Notes: generated by a model not told the origin, from the sequence alone. 64,000 nucleotides of DNA from Streptomyces sp. A1277 (GCF_004795015.1 NZ_SSBI01000016.1:62001-126000), one strand, 5' to 3'. Shown: positions 36,062 to 46,988, counted from the stretch's first letter. Translations and numbers: made by a program.

Positions 36062-37420
36062 GTGGGACGACTCTTCGGCACGGACGGCGTGCGCGGTGTC
36101 GCCAATGCGGACCTGACGGCCGAGCTCGCGCTCGGCCTCTCGGTGGCCGCGGCGCACGTACTGGCCGAGGCGGGCACCTTCGAGGGCCATCGGGCGACGG
36201 CCGTGGTGGGCCGCGACCCACGAGCCTCCGGCGAGTTCCTGGAGGCCGCCGTCGTGGCCGGCCTCGCCAGCGCGGGCGTCGACGTCCTGCGCGTCGGCGT
36301 GCTGCCGACCCCGGCCGTGGCCTACCTCACCGGCGCGCTGGGCGCCGACATCGGGGTCATGCTCTCGGCCAGCCACAACGCCATGCCGGACAACGGTGTC
36401 AAGTTCTTCGCGCGCGGCGGCCACAAGCTGGCCGACGAGCTGGAGGACCGCATCGAGACGGTCTACGAGCAGCACCGCACCGGCGAGCCGTGGTCCCGCC
36501 CGACCGGCTCCGGCGTCGGCCGCGTCACCGACTACACCGAGGGCTTCGACCGTTACGTCGCCCACCTCATCGGCGTCCTGCCCAACCGGCTCGACGGCCT
36601 GAAGGTCGTCCTGGACGAGGCCCACGGCGCCGCCGCCCGCGTCTCGCCCGAGGCATTCGCCCGCGCCGGGGCCGAGGTCGTCACGATCGGCGCCGAGCCG
36701 GACGGCCTGAACATCAACGACGGCTGCGGCTCCACACACCTGGCGCTGCTGCGCGCCGCCGTCGTCGAGCACGGCGCCGACCTCGGCATCGCGCACGACG
36801 GCGACGCCGACCGCTGCCTGGCCGTGGACGCGGCGGGCGAGGAGGTCGACGGCGACCAGATCCTGGCCGTGCTGGCCCTCGCCATGCGCGAGGCCGGGCA
36901 GCTGCGCGGGAACACCGTCGTCGGCACCGTGATGTCGAACCTCGGCTTCAAGATCGCCATGGAGCGCGAGGGCATCCAGCTCGTCCAGACCGCCGTCGGC
37001 GACCGCTACGTCCTGGAGTCCATGAAGGCCGAGGGCTACGCGCTGGGCGGCGAGCAGTCCGGCCACGTCATCGTCCTGGACCACGCCACGACCGGCGACG
37101 GCACGCTGACCGGCCTGATGCTGGCGGCCCGCGTCGCCGCGACGGGCCGCCCGCTGGCGGAGCTGGCCGGGGTGATGGAGCGCCTGCCGCAGGTCCTCGT
37201 CAACGTCCCGGACGTCGACAAGTCCCGCGTGCACACCTCGCAGGAGGTGGCCGCGGCCGTCGCCGAGGCCGAGCGCGAGCTAGGCGCGACCGGCCGCGTG
37301 CTGCTGCGCCCCTCGGGCACGGAGCCGCTGGTACGGGTCATGGTCGAGGCGGCCGACATCGAGCAGGCCCGCGCGGTGGCCGGGCAGCTGGCGGACGTCG
37401 TGAAGTCGGCGCTGGGGTAG
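36062..37420 (+). CDS. glmM: Phosphoglucosamine mutase
   Basis: Converts glucosamine-6-phosphate to glucosamine-1-phosphate for UDP-GlcNAc and peptidoglycan. 452 residues, starting GTG ([20 protein letters not shown]) behind GGAGGACACC. The phosphorylated serine is in [11 protein letters not shown] (about residues 102-112). The metal site is DGDADRC and sugar binding is GEQSGHVI. The phosphate-binding site is [12 protein letters not shown]. The stop lies inside the first of three tandem 27-bp repeats. It works with glmS at 49824. Confidence 0.98.
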   Translation: MGRLFGTDGVRGVANADLTAELALGLSVAAAHVLAEAGTFEGHRATAVVGRDPRASGEFLEAAVVAGLASAGVDVLRVGVLPTPAVAYLTGALGADIGVMLSASHNAMPDNGVKFFARGGHKLADELEDRIETVYEQHRTGEPWSRPTGSGVGRVTDYTEGFDRYVAHLIGVLPNRLDGLKVVLDEAHGAAARVSPEAFARAGAEVVTIGAEPDGLNINDGCGSTHLALLRAAVVEHGADLGIAHDGDADRCLAVDAAGEEVDGDQILAVLALAMREAGQLRGNTVVGTVMSNLGFKIAMEREGIQLVQTAVGDRYVLESMKAEGYALGGEQSGHVIVLDHATTGDGTLTGLMLAARVAATGRPLAELAGVMERLPQVLVNVPDVDKSRVHTSQEVAAAVAEAERELGATGRVLLRPSGTEPLVRVMVEAADIEQARAVAGQLADVVKSALG

Positions 37421-37489
37421 TCCGGGGCCGGGTGGGCGCTGGGGTGGTCCGGGGCCGGGTGGGCGCTGGGGTGGTCCGGGGCCGGGTGG
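37409..37489 (+). repeat. Three tandem 27-bp repeats overlapping the glmM stop
   Basis: Units at 37409-37435, 37436-37462 and 37463-37489 begin GCGCTGGGGT and end CCGGGTGG. Unit 1 contains the glmM TAG, which is TGG in units 2 and 3. It looks like slippage duplication of the gene's 3' end. Confidence 0.9.
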
Positions 37490-37524
37490 GCGGTGGCGCC
37501 GCGAAGGCTCGCCGCCCACCCGCC

Positions 37525-38493
37525 TCAGCCGTTCCCCTCGGCCGCCGCCGGGGGCTCCTGGGCGCGCTGCCTGCGCTGGGCGGCGCGCCACAGCGCCTTC
37601 TGGGTGATCAGCGTCAGGGTGCCCGCGAACACGATGCCGCCGAGGTTCTCCAGGAGCTGGCGCGCGGAGCCGGACATCTGGGCGTAGTCGCTGTAGCTGA
37701 AGGCCACCGCCGCGTTGGCGGCGGCCGGCACGGTGGTCACCGAGATGGCGACCCCGATCAGCGCCCCGGACTTCGCCGAGGTCAGCGAGAGCGTGCCGGC
37801 GATGCCCGCGAGGAACGCGACGACGAACGACAGCCAGTCCGGCTGCCAGACGAACGCGGTGTTGGGCCGGTCGGCCTCGATCATGCCCTGCTCGAACAGC
37901 CCGAAGAGGTCCATCAGCCAGGAGAACCCGGACGTCAGCACCATGGCAGCCGCGAAACCGCCGACGAGCGCCGACAGCGAGCGCCACACCAGGTGCGGGG
38001 CGCGCTGCACCAGGGCGGTGGAGATCCCGGCCAGCGGCCCGAACTCCGGACCGACCGCCATCGCGCCCACGATCAGGATCGAGTTGTCGAGCATCACACC
38101 GCAGGCCGCGAGCATCGTCGCGACGGCGAGGAACGCCAGGTAGGTGACGCTGAACGTGGACTCCTCGTGGGTCGCCTCGGACAGCTCCTCCCACAGCACC
38201 GCGTCCGCGCCCTCGCCCGGCGCCGCCTTCTCGGCCTCTTCGGCGCGCGCGGAGAGCGTGAGGTCCAGGTTCTCGACGGTGACCGCCCCGTAACGGTCGA
38301 CCCCGAGCCGCCGCAGGGCCCCGATCAGCTCGTCGCCCGCCTCGCGCGCGACGTCGCACAGCACCACGTCACCGGCGGGGTCGCGCGCGACCCCGGGCAG
38401 CACCACGAGGTGGGCGGTTCCGGCGGTCCGCTCCAGCAGCCCGGTCACCTCGTCCGTGCGGTCGGCGGGCACGATCACGCGCAGATGCAGCAC
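37525..38493 (-). CDS. DUF389 membrane protein
   Basis: 322 residues from a GTG at 38493, preceded by GAGGAG. An N-terminal soluble domain of about 100 residues (MLHLRVIVPADRTDEVTGLL) is followed by five or six membrane segments, including SILIVGAMAVGPEFGPLAGI, the DUF389 signature. The function of the family is unknown; a transport role is often guessed. It is downstream of coaA on the same strand with a 36-base gap. Confidence 0.9.
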   Translation of the reverse strand: MLHLRVIVPADRTDEVTGLLERTAGTAHLVVLPGVARDPAGDVVLCDVAREAGDELIGALRRLGVDRYGAVTVENLDLTLSARAEEAEKAAPGEGADAVLWEELSEATHEESTFSVTYLAFLAVATMLAACGVMLDNSILIVGAMAVGPEFGPLAGISTALVQRAPHLVWRSLSALVGGFAAAMVLTSGFSWLMDLFGLFEQGMIEADRPNTAFVWQPDWLSFVVAFLAGIAGTLSLTSAKSGALIGVAISVTTVPAAANAAVAFSYSDYAQMSGSARQLLENLGGIVFAGTLTLITQKALWRAAQRRQRAQEPPAAAEGNG

Positions 38494-38529
38494 AACGCTC
38501 CTCGTGGAGGCTCGGGCGGCTCGAACGGC

Positions 38530-39525
38530 TCAGAGCTTGCGCAGGGACAGCCGCTGGACCTTGTGGTCGGGCCCCTTGCGCAGCACCAGCGTGGCACGTC
38601 CACGCGTCGGAGCGACGTTCTCCACGAGGTTCGGCCGGTTGATGGTCCGCCACATGGTGGCCGCGTACTCCAACGCCTCCGCCTCGGAGACCTGCGTGTA
38701 CTTGCGGAAGTACGAGGACGGGTCCTGGAACGCCGTCGCGCGCAGCTTGCGGAAGCGGTTGAGGTACCAGGTCTCGATGTCCTCCGGCCGGGCGTCCACG
38801 TACACGCTGAAGTCGAAGTAGTCGGCGAGCCCCACCCGGGTGCGGCCGTCCTTGCCGGGCAGGGCCGGCTGGAGGACGTTCAGCCCCTCGACGATCAGGA
38901 TGTCCGGACGCCGCACGGTGAGCCGCTCGCCGGGCACGATGTCGTAGATCAGGTGCGAGTAGACGGGCGCGGTGACCTCGTCCTTGCCGGCCTTGATGTC
39001 GGCGACGAAACGGGTCAGGGCGCGCCGGTCGTACGACTCCGGGAACCCCTTGCGCGACATGAGGCCGCGCGCGTGGAGCTCCTTCATCGGGAGCAGGAAG
39101 CCGTCGGTGGTCACCAGCTCCACCCTCGGGTGCTCCGGCCACCGGGCCAGCAGCGCCTGGAGGATGCGGGCGCTGGTGGACTTGCCCACGGCGACACTGC
39201 CCGCGACCCCTATGACGAACGGCGTCCCGCGCTGCGCGCCCTGCCCGTTGCCCGCGTCCCCGAGGAAGGTGTTCAGGGCGCCGCGCAGCCCGGAGGTGGC
39301 CTGCACGTACAGGTTGAGGAGCCGGGAGAGCGGCAGATAGACGTCCCGCACCTCGTCGAGGTCGATGACGTCCCCGAGCCCCCGCAGCCGCTCCACCTCC
39401 TCTGCGGTCAGCGGCAGGGGCGTCTTGTCGCGCAGCGCGCTCCACTCCGCCCGGGAGAGGTCGACGTACGGCGTCGCGGCGTGCTCGGCGCGTCGGTTCG
39501 TGCTCCGTGTCGGCGAAGTGATCAC
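38530..39525 (-). CDS. coaA: Type I pantothenate kinase
   Basis: First step of coenzyme A synthesis, phosphorylating pantothenate with ATP. 331 residues. The P-loop is [17 protein letters not shown]. Other blocks are [33 protein letters not shown] and DFSVYVDA. The GTG start at 39525 lies six bases after a GACAAT -10 box, suggesting a leaderless mRNA. No strong -35 box is seen. Confidence 0.97.
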   Translation of the reverse strand: MITSPTRSTNRRAEHAATPYVDLSRAEWSALRDKTPLPLTAEEVERLRGLGDVIDLDEVRDVYLPLSRLLNLYVQATSGLRGALNTFLGDAGNGQGAQRGTPFVIGVAGSVAVGKSTSARILQALLARWPEHPRVELVTTDGFLLPMKELHARGLMSRKGFPESYDRRALTRFVADIKAGKDEVTAPVYSHLIYDIVPGERLTVRRPDILIVEGLNVLQPALPGKDGRTRVGLADYFDFSVYVDARPEDIETWYLNRFRKLRATAFQDPSSYFRKYTQVSEAEALEYAATMWRTINRPNLVENVAPTRGRATLVLRKGPDHKVQRLSLRKL

Positions 39526-39611
39526 AGGTTCATTGTCGCGGGAGTTCGAACGGAGTGGGGGGTGGGGTCGGTCACGTGGGGGAGTACGGGGCCCCGGGCG
39601 GGCCCACGACG

Positions 39612-39651
39612 AAGGCCGGCCGGGCGCCCCGAGGGGTGCCCGGCCGGCCTT
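39612..39651 (-). terminator. Terminator after argG
   Basis: AAGGCCGGCCGGGC from 39612 pairs with GCCCGGCCGGCCTT ending at 39651. It lies 18 bases downstream of argG on the minus strand. Confidence 0.75.
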
Positions 39652-39669
39652 GTCCTTCTCGCCGCCGTC

Positions 39670-41145
<1,476 letters not shown>

Positions 41146-41151
<6 letters not shown>

Positions 41152-41197
41152 GCTGGGTTGCAATGCTGGGTTGCAGCGCCGGATTGCAGCGCCGGTT
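41146..41197. repeat. Four tandem 13-bp repeats upstream of argG
   Basis: TGCAATGCTGGGT occurs twice (41146, 41159), followed by TGCAGCGCCGGAT (41172) and TGCAGCGCCGGTT (41185). They sit between the argG operator region and the DUF4396 operator. Confidence 0.85.
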
Positions 41198-41211
41198 CGG
41201 CCCGGGAGGGA

Positions 41212-41228
41212 ATACCCCCGCCGGGTAT
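41212..41228 (+). promoter_or_regulatory. CsoR-like operator before DUF4396 gene
   Basis: ATACCCCCGCCGGGTAT is a perfect inverted repeat (ATACCC, 5 bases, GGGTAT). CsoR-family metal or persulfide sensors bind G-tract dyads flanked by TA of this kind. It lies 70 bases before the gene at 41299. Confidence 0.5.
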
Positions 41229-41298
41229 ATGGTTCAGTCGTGCGGGGCGGGGCGCCCGTGGATACCCGTCCCGTACGGCACGACGGAGGGAGCGCACG

Positions 41299-41811
41299 AT
41301 GGACCACGAACACGCCCACGCGCACGGCGCCCACGACCACCACGCCGACCACCACACCGCCCCCGGCCCCGGCGGCCACGCGTCCTGGCGGATGGCGGCA
41401 CAGGCGACTCTGCACTGCCTCACCGGCTGCGCCATCGGCGAGATCCTCGGCATGGTGATCGGCACGGCGGCCGGCCTGCACAACGGGGCCACCGTGGCCC
41501 TCTCCATCGTCCTGGCCTTCGTCTTCGGCTACGCGCTGACCATGCGCGGGGTCCTGCGGGCAGGCGTGCCCCTGCGCCGGGCCCTGAAGGTGGCCCTGGC
41601 CGCCGACACCCTGTCGATCGCCGTCATGGAGGTCATCGACAACACCGTCATGGTGACGATCCCCGGCGCCATGGACGCGGGCCTGGCCGACGCCCTCTTC
41701 TGGGGCGCGCTCGCCGGCTCCCTGGCCCTCGCCTTCGTGATCACGACACCGGTCAACCGGTGGATGATCGGCCGCGGCAAGGGCCACGCCGTGGTCCACG
41801 CCTACCACTGA
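41299..41811 (+). CDS. DUF4396 membrane protein with histidine-rich N-terminus
   Basis: 170 residues from ATG at 41299 behind GGAGGG. The first 19 residues (MDHEHAHAHGAHDHHADHH) hold nine histidines, suggesting metal binding. Four membrane segments follow, among them LHCLTGCAIGEILGMVIG and MEVIDNTVMVTIPGAM. DUF4396 has no established function. With the upstream CsoR-like dyad, a role in copper or other metal handling is an inference. Confidence 0.85.
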   Translation: MDHEHAHAHGAHDHHADHHTAPGPGGHASWRMAAQATLHCLTGCAIGEILGMVIGTAAGLHNGATVALSIVLAFVFGYALTMRGVLRAGVPLRRALKVALAADTLSIAVMEVIDNTVMVTIPGAMDAGLADALFWGALAGSLALAFVITTPVNRWMIGRGKGHAVVHAYH

Positions 41812-41824
41812 GCGGCGTACGGGC

Positions 41825-42469
41825 TCACTTCCGCCAGAACAGGTGGTGCGCCACCCCGCTCGGGCTCGGTACGACGTCCAGGTGGAAGCGGTCGCGCAGA
41901 TCGTCCGGCGAGTCCCAGAGCCGCAGGCCCGACCCCAGCTTCACCGGGGACACCGCCACGTGCAGGGTGTCGACGAGGTCGGCGTCCAGGAACTCCCTGA
42001 CGGTCGTGACCCCGCCGCCGAGGCGTACGTCCTTGCCCTGCGCCGCCTCCCGGGCCTGCGCCAGGACCTCGGCGGGCTCACCGTCCACGAAGTGGAACGT
42101 GGTGTCGGAGAGCGTGAACGAGGGGCGCTTGTGGTGGGTCAGGACGAACACCGGCGTGTGGAACGGCGGTTCGCCGCCCCACCAGCCCTGCCACTCGTGG
42201 TCCTCCCAGGGCCCGCGCTGCGGGCCGAACTTGTTGCGGCCCATGATCTCGGCACCGATGTTGTGCGAGAAGTCCCGCGTCATGTAGTCGTCCAGGCCCC
42301 GGCTCCCGCCCGGGTCGGTCCGGCCCGGCCAGCTCGCCGTCGCCCCGGCCCAGGCGAACATCTGCCCCGGATCGACATGGCCGAAGGGCCGCTCCAGGGT
42401 CTGGTCCTCGCCGGCGGCGACGCCGTCCGCGGAGACGGTGAAGTTCTGGACCCGCAGCAGTTGAGTCAT
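41825..42469 (-). CDS. RibD C-terminal / dihydrofolate reductase-family protein
   Basis: 214 residues from ATG at 42469. The start MTQLLRVQNFTVSADGVAAG and the segment RLGGGVTTVREFLDADLVD (NADPH-binding GGG) match the RibD_C/DHFR-like reductase family. Members reduce varied pterin- or pyrimidine-like substrates; the substrate here is unknown. It is convergent with the DUF4396 gene, 13 bases apart. Confidence 0.88.
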   Translation of the reverse strand: MTQLLRVQNFTVSADGVAAGEDQTLERPFGHVDPGQMFAWAGATASWPGRTDPGGSRGLDDYMTRDFSHNIGAEIMGRNKFGPQRGPWEDHEWQGWWGGEPPFHTPVFVLTHHKRPSFTLSDTTFHFVDGEPAEVLAQAREAAQGKDVRLGGGVTTVREFLDADLVDTLHVAVSPVKLGSGLRLWDSPDDLRDRFHLDVVPSPSGVAHHLFWRK

Positions 42470-42597
42470 GAGTGATCTTCTCCCGGTGAATGGGTGACAA
42501 CGCAAGGGGTGACTCCTCGGGCGGGCCGAACTCATCGCCGTACACCGTCCCGATCCCGCACCGAGTCGGCGGACGGCTGTGTCGCCGGACGCGGCGG

Positions 42598-43467
42598 CTA
42601 CGCCGTAGTGGGCAACGCCCCACGGCAGTCGGCGCAGTACCCGGGCTCCGGTGCCCGGAACCCCCGGTCGCAGCCGTCGCAGTTCTGTATGGCGTCGTGA
42701 GTCCCGGCTCGTTCGGCGGCCGGGAGCGGCGCCGGAAGGCCGGTGGTCAGCCGGTGCGCGAGGAGTCTCGCGGGGCACTTCAGCGGGGCGGGGAGGGCAC
42801 TCGTCAGCGCCCTCGCGATGGCGGCGGGTGTGACGTCGCGTTCGAGCCAGGCGGCGACGGCGGGGGTGAGCGCGGCGATGTCGCCTTCGTGCAGCACGAT
42901 CTCGGCCGCCTCTCGCCGCAGCCCGAGGAGCAGGGCGCGCGCCGCCCGGTACAGCTCGGGGTGAGGGGCCTGCGGCCGGGGGAGGGGCGGGCGCTTCGCG
43001 GGCGGTTCGGGCCGGGGCGGGAGCGGTGCGACGGCTGCGGGGGGAGCGACGGCTTCGGGGGGAGCGGGGGGAGCGGGGTGCGGAACCGGCGTCCGTACGG
43101 GTGCCCGTGAGGCCGGGCGTACGGCGGCGCGCGGCTGGTTGTACGAGGTCGTGCGGGTGACGACCCGGCCGTTGGGAAGGCGCTCGCGCTCGCGCGTGAG
43201 GTAGCCGTGTTCCTCCAGTTCGCGCAGGGCCCCGGCGATGCGGGTCTCGCTCTCGGGGAAGCGTTCGGTCAGGCACTTGACGCCGACCTTCGCCCCGGCG
43301 GGCAGCGACTGGATGTGCGTGGCCAGGCCGATCGCGACGAGCGAGAGTTCGCTGTGCTGGGCGAGGTGGTTGCCGATGACGGTGAAGTGGGTGGTGTGGC
43401 GCACGTTTTGGTGCACGATGCCCCGGGACGGGGCGCGCGGGGGCGCGATAACCTGCGGTGTATCCAT
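42598..43467 (-). CDS. Winged-helix DNA-binding protein with C-terminal zinc ribbon
   Basis: About 289 residues from ATG at 43467; the frame is open to 43584, so the start is uncertain. The N-terminal half has a winged-helix segment (LSLVAIGLATHIQSLPAGAK, ALRELEEHGYLTRERE). A long Pro/Ala linker follows (about residues 125-180), then a helical domain. The end carries CDGCDRGFRAPEPGYCADC, a CxxC-x-CxxC zinc ribbon. Such proteins recur in streptomycete genomes, often in accessory DNA. The target is unknown. Confidence 0.75.
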   Translation of the reverse strand: MDTPQVIAPPRAPSRGIVHQNVRHTTHFTVIGNHLAQHSELSLVAIGLATHIQSLPAGAKVGVKCLTERFPESETRIAGALRELEEHGYLTRERERLPNGRVVTRTTSYNQPRAAVRPASRAPVRTPVPHPAPPAPPEAVAPPAAVAPLPPRPEPPAKRPPLPRPQAPHPELYRAARALLLGLRREAAEIVLHEGDIAALTPAVAAWLERDVTPAAIARALTSALPAPLKCPARLLAHRLTTGLPAPLPAAERAGTHDAIQNCDGCDRGFRAPEPGYCADCRGALPTTA

Positions 43468-43769
43468 CGGGAAGGGTTCTGCTTCCTCGGTGGTGAGGCC
43501 CTCGCCAGGGATTGCTGTCCCGGCGGGGGCTGTCACGTTTCTGACGTCTGGCTGGGCGAGCATATGCCAGGCAATCGGGGTCATATCCAGCCCAGTTGGG
43601 CAACCTCACCCGTGCGGGTGACGGGCGCGCGTGGGCGCACGGGGCCTGCTCAGGTCCGCCCGGGTCGGGTGGGTTGGGTGGGTTTCTTTCCCAGAGGTCC
43701 TTTAAAGCCTTTACGTCGTGGACCACCGGGTCGCGGCCGGCCGGGTCGCCGTCCATCGGGTCGCGGCTG
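43468..43769. other. Intergenic region between HTH protein and HATPase gene
   Basis: This stretch of about 300 bases has no convincing gene. It holds an AT-rich pocket, CCTTTAAAGCCTTTACG near 43699-43715, which may be a minus-strand promoter for the winged-helix gene. The region 43468-43584 could instead be the gene's N-terminal extension. Confidence 0.35.
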
Positions 43770-44189
43770 TCACGATCCGGTGAGCGCGATCTCCGCCCAG
43801 ACGGTCTTGCGGGGGAAAGGTCCGCGTTCGACGCCCCAGCGGGTGGCAAGCGCCTGGACCAGCAGTAGTCCGCGCCCGGACTCCGACACCTCGCTCTGCG
43901 CCTGGAGGCACGGCGCTTGCTCGCCGCGCGCGTCCGTCACCTCGATGCGCAGCGTGTCCTCCTCGACGGTCAGCTGGACGCGGAAGTCCCGCCCCGGCAC
44001 GTATCCGTGCAGCACGGCATTGGCCGCCAGTTCGGCGACGACGAGAGGGGCGGCGTCGAGAGGGAGCCCCCAGGAGCGGAGCTGCTCAGTCGCCAGCAGC
44101 CGGGCGAGCCGGGCGCCCCGGCGGGTGGCGGAGAGCTGGACGACGAACTGGCCGCTGCGGGTTCGCGGATGGGTGATTTCTCGGTTCAC
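43770..44189 (-). CDS. HATPase-domain (anti-sigma-like) protein of WhiJ-type cassette, copy 2
   Basis: 139-residue intact GHKL ATPase-fold protein from GTG at 44189. The N-box is LVVAELAANAVLHG. IEVTDARG is the G1-like loop and ESGRGLLLVQALATRWG is the G2 box. Such stand-alone proteins resemble anti-sigma kinases (RsbW/SpoIIAB). Near WhiJ-like genes they are assumed to be regulatory partners. It is divergent from the regulator at 44317 and is the reference for the truncated copy at 10588. Confidence 0.9.
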   Translation of the reverse strand: MNREITHPRTRSGQFVVQLSATRRGARLARLLATEQLRSWGLPLDAAPLVVAELAANAVLHGYVPGRDFRVQLTVEEDTLRIEVTDARGEQAPCLQAQSEVSESGRGLLLVQALATRWGVERGPFPRKTVWAEIALTGS

Positions 44190-44226
44190 GTCACTCAGCG
44201 TGGCCGCACGTGTCTACGCTGAACAG
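44188..44226. promoter_or_regulatory. Conserved upstream element of WhiJ-type cassette, copy 2
   Basis: It begins ACGTCACTCAG and ends GAACAG, matching about 32 of 39 bases of 10892-10930. TACGCT within it is a plausible -10 box for the rightward gene. Confidence 0.5.
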
Positions 44227-44316
44227 CAGTGACGCGTGTACGGACGGTGACTGTCCAGCGGTTGTACGGGGCTGTCCGGTGCGTACAGGATCTGGGTGGC
44301 TGGAGGCGGGTGGCGG

Positions 44317-45168
44317 GTGAGCGTGAACGACATTGCGGGCGACCAGGACTGGGGCCCTGAGCCCGAGGACGATTCACAAGCGGTGGTCGCGGCGGTCGGG
44401 CGGCAGATCCGGGTCTGGCGGGAGGCGGCCGGTTTACGTGCGGCGCAGCTGGGCGAGCTGATCGGCTACGGCGAGAACATGGTCTACAAGGTGGAGTCGG
44501 GTGTCCGGATCCCGAAGCCGGAGTTCCTGGACAGGGTGGACAAGGCGGTCGGGGCGGAGGGCAAGATCGCCGCGATGAAGCAGGACGTGGCGGAGGCGCG
44601 GTACCCGAAGAAGGTCCGGGACCTGGCCAAGTTGGAGGCCAACGCCGTGGAGATGGGCGCGTACGACACCGATGTGATCAACGGCCTCCTTCAGACCGAG
44701 GAGTATGCCCGCGCCCTGTACAGGGAGCGGCGTCCGGCTTACGCCGAGGACCAATTCGAGCGCCTGGTGGCCGCGCGCATGGCCCGGCAGTCAGTTCTGG
44801 ACCGCCGTCCCGTACCTCTGCTGACCTTCGTCCAGGAGGAGACAACGCTTCGGCGGCCGATCGGGGGGAGGGCCGTGCTGAGGCGCCAACTCGAACGCTT
44901 GCTTGAGCTGGGGGCGTTGCGTCACGTCGAGATCCAGATCATGCCGACAGAGACGGAGGAGCACTCGGGGCTGGCGGGCTCGCACCGTGTGCTTAAGCTG
45001 AAGGACGGCACGGCTGTCGGGCTCAACGAGGTGCAGCTCACCAGTCGGCTGATCAGCAATCCCAGGGAGGTTCAGATCCTTGAGATGCGGTACGGCATGA
45101 TCAGGGCGCAAGCGCTCACGCCGCGGCTGTCGCGGGCCTTCATCGAAAAACTGCTGGGAGAGACATGA
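44317..45168 (+). CDS. XRE-family regulator with DUF5753 (WhiJ-like), copy 2
   Basis: 283 residues from GTG at 44317, ten bases after GGAGG; GTGs at 44296 and 44323 are alternatives. The HTH includes IRVWREAAGLRAAQLGELIG and YGENMVYKVESG. DUF5753 follows with LQTEEYARALY, ARQSVLDRR and FVQEETTLRRP. It is strongly similar along its length to 11057-11938. Its stop overlaps the DUF397 start. Role by family: developmental or secondary-metabolism regulation. Confidence 0.88.
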   Translation: MSVNDIAGDQDWGPEPEDDSQAVVAAVGRQIRVWREAAGLRAAQLGELIGYGENMVYKVESGVRIPKPEFLDRVDKAVGAEGKIAAMKQDVAEARYPKKVRDLAKLEANAVEMGAYDTDVINGLLQTEEYARALYRERRPAYAEDQFERLVAARMARQSVLDRRPVPLLTFVQEETTLRRPIGGRAVLRRQLERLLELGALRHVEIQIMPTETEEHSGLAGSHRVLKLKDGTAVGLNEVQLTSRLISNPREVQILEMRYGMIRAQALTPRLSRAFIEKLLGET

Positions 45169-45371
45169 GTGCCAAGTCCTCGGCCGGGAGCACGTCCGAC
45201 TTGACCTGGTTCAAGAGCAGTCACAGCTCGAACGATGGACCTTCGTGCGTAGAGGTGGCCGCAGCCCCCGCCACCATCCACGTCCGCGACTCGAAGAACA
45301 TCCCCGGCCCGGAACTCGGCTTCACCCCGGCCGCCTGGGCCGACTTCGTCTCGTACGCATCGGACAACTGA
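45165..45371 (+). CDS. DUF397 small protein, copy 2
   Basis: 68 residues, with WFKSSHSSNDGPSCVEVAAA, IHVRDSKN and WADFVSYASDN. Its ATGA overlap with the regulator mirrors copy 1. It is the presumed protein partner of the XRE/DUF5753 regulator. Confidence 0.9.
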   Translation: MSAKSSAGSTSDLTWFKSSHSSNDGPSCVEVAAAPATIHVRDSKNIPGPELGFTPAAWADFVSYASDN

Positions 45372-45389
45372 CACCGGCACCACCGCTCA

Positions 45390-45429
45390 CGAAGGACCTG
45401 CCGCGCACACCCGCGCCGCAGGTCCTTCG
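45390..45429. terminator. Bidirectional terminator after DUF397 copy 2
   Basis: CGAAGGACCTGC (45390-45401) pairs perfectly with GCAGGTCCTTCG (45418-45429). It lies between the DUF397 gene and the convergent ATPase pseudogene. Confidence 0.75.
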
Positions 45430-45440
45430 CGTGTATGTAC

Positions 45441-46894
45441 TCAGCGCCACCCCGCGATGACGTCCTCCGGGCCCCAGTGCGCGGCCAGGTCCTTCGCCGC
45501 CGTGTCCGTCGGGGGGACGCGGCCGACCGCGATCAGGGGAGCGTCCTGGGCACCTGGGACCTGCTGCGCGGAGGCGACGAGTTCCGCGAGGTCGCGTGCC
45601 CCGAACGGAGTCTCGTCGCGCCATTTCACCGAGCCGACGAAGCAGACGCGGCCCGCGACCGGGGCCGCGTCGGCGCCGATGAGGTCGACCTCGGGGTTGT
45701 TCTGCCGGTTCCACCAGCCGCCGACCTCCACGGCCTCGGGGAAGAGATCATCGGGGACTCGGCGCGCCAGGGACTCCCTGATCACCGGCTCCACCGCGCG
45801 GCTCCGCCACGAGGGCCAGGAACGCTGGATGCGTGCGGCCGAGATCTCGCCCCTGCCCCTCTCCGCCTGGGCGACGGCGTCTTCCAGGTGGGCCAGCCAG
45901 AAGCGCAGATACGTGTCGGCGATGCGGTAGCGCTTGAGCTTGAGGGCCGGCTGGGTGGAGAGCGGGACGTCGGTGGCCACGATTCGTTTGGCCTCCGTGA
46001 GTTCGTTCAGTATCGGGGCGAGCGTGCCGTGTGCCAGCGCGCGCCCGTCTGCGCCTCCCGTGCTCGCGGCGATGCCGGAGAACGTGCGCTCGCCGGAGCC
46101 GATCGCCCGGAGCACCCGGCCCGCTTGGAGACGTGCGGGGAACTCCGCCGCGAGCGACCGCTCGCCCGTGGTGAGCAGGACCGACGACGGGTCCTCCAAC
46201 TGGCGGTCGAGATACGCGGCGACGGGCTCGCCGGTATGCCAGCCGGTGACCACCTCGGGGAAGCCCCCGGTGACGAGGTAGGCGTCCAGCGCCGCCCCCG
46301 CGTCCAGACCGGTGGAGTCCTGTACGTCGGCCGGGCTGAGCGGCCCCACGGTGTACTGGCCGGCCCGGCCGTAGAACGGGTGGTCGTACGAAGTCAGCCG
46401 GTCCATCATGGCGAGGTCGGAGCCGAGTAGCAGCAGGAGCACCGGCTTGGCGGACAGGTGCATGTCCCAGGCCGTCTTGAGCGCCGCGCCGAAGCCGCCG
46501 TCCGCCTCGGACAGCCACGGGACCTCGTCGAGGACGAGGATCACCGGCTCGTCGCAGGGCAGGGCGGCGCTGACGGCGGCCAGCGTCCGCCCCAGTCCTC
46601 GGGGGCGGACGCGTGTCCCAGTGCCGCACCGTGGTCCCGCATCCCCTGACCACCGGCGACCGCGTCGAACAGAGCCCGCCGGGCGAGGGGCGCCGGCTGG
46701 CTGCGGGTCGCCTGGAAGAAGACGTACGGCCGGCCCGACCGGGCGCAGAACTCCTGCACGAGCCGCGTCTTGCCGACACGTCGCCGCCCCTTGACGACCA
46801 GCGCCTGTCCGGCGCTGCCGCCCGCGCCGGAGGCGACGCGCTCCAGCCACGATCCGAGGATGCGCAGCTCGCGGCCGCGTCCGGTGAAGGCCAC
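45441..46894 (-). pseudogene. AAA ATPase with DUF234-type C-terminus, frameshifted
   Basis: Start ATG at 46894 (MAFTGRGRELRILGSWLERV). The P-loop region is VVKGRRRVGKTRLVQEF. After SAPEDWG the frame breaks; the continuation TLAAVSAALPCDEPVILVLD with LDEVPWL (Walker B) is in the next frame and runs to 45441. A run of four C (46590-46593), where five would restore DWGRTLAAV, is the likely lesion. The C-terminal part has the restriction-nuclease-like GWWNRQNNPEVDLIGAD and CFVGSVKWRDETPF. It may be a real pseudogene or a base-calling error. Confidence 0.75.
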
Positions 46895-46988
46895 TGGTCC
46901 TCCATGAAGTCGTAGTGGCTCAAAGTATGAAGCATTCCTACTTCACCGCCGGTCGGCCGGACTCGGAGGGTCGGCTCGACAGCGCCCG

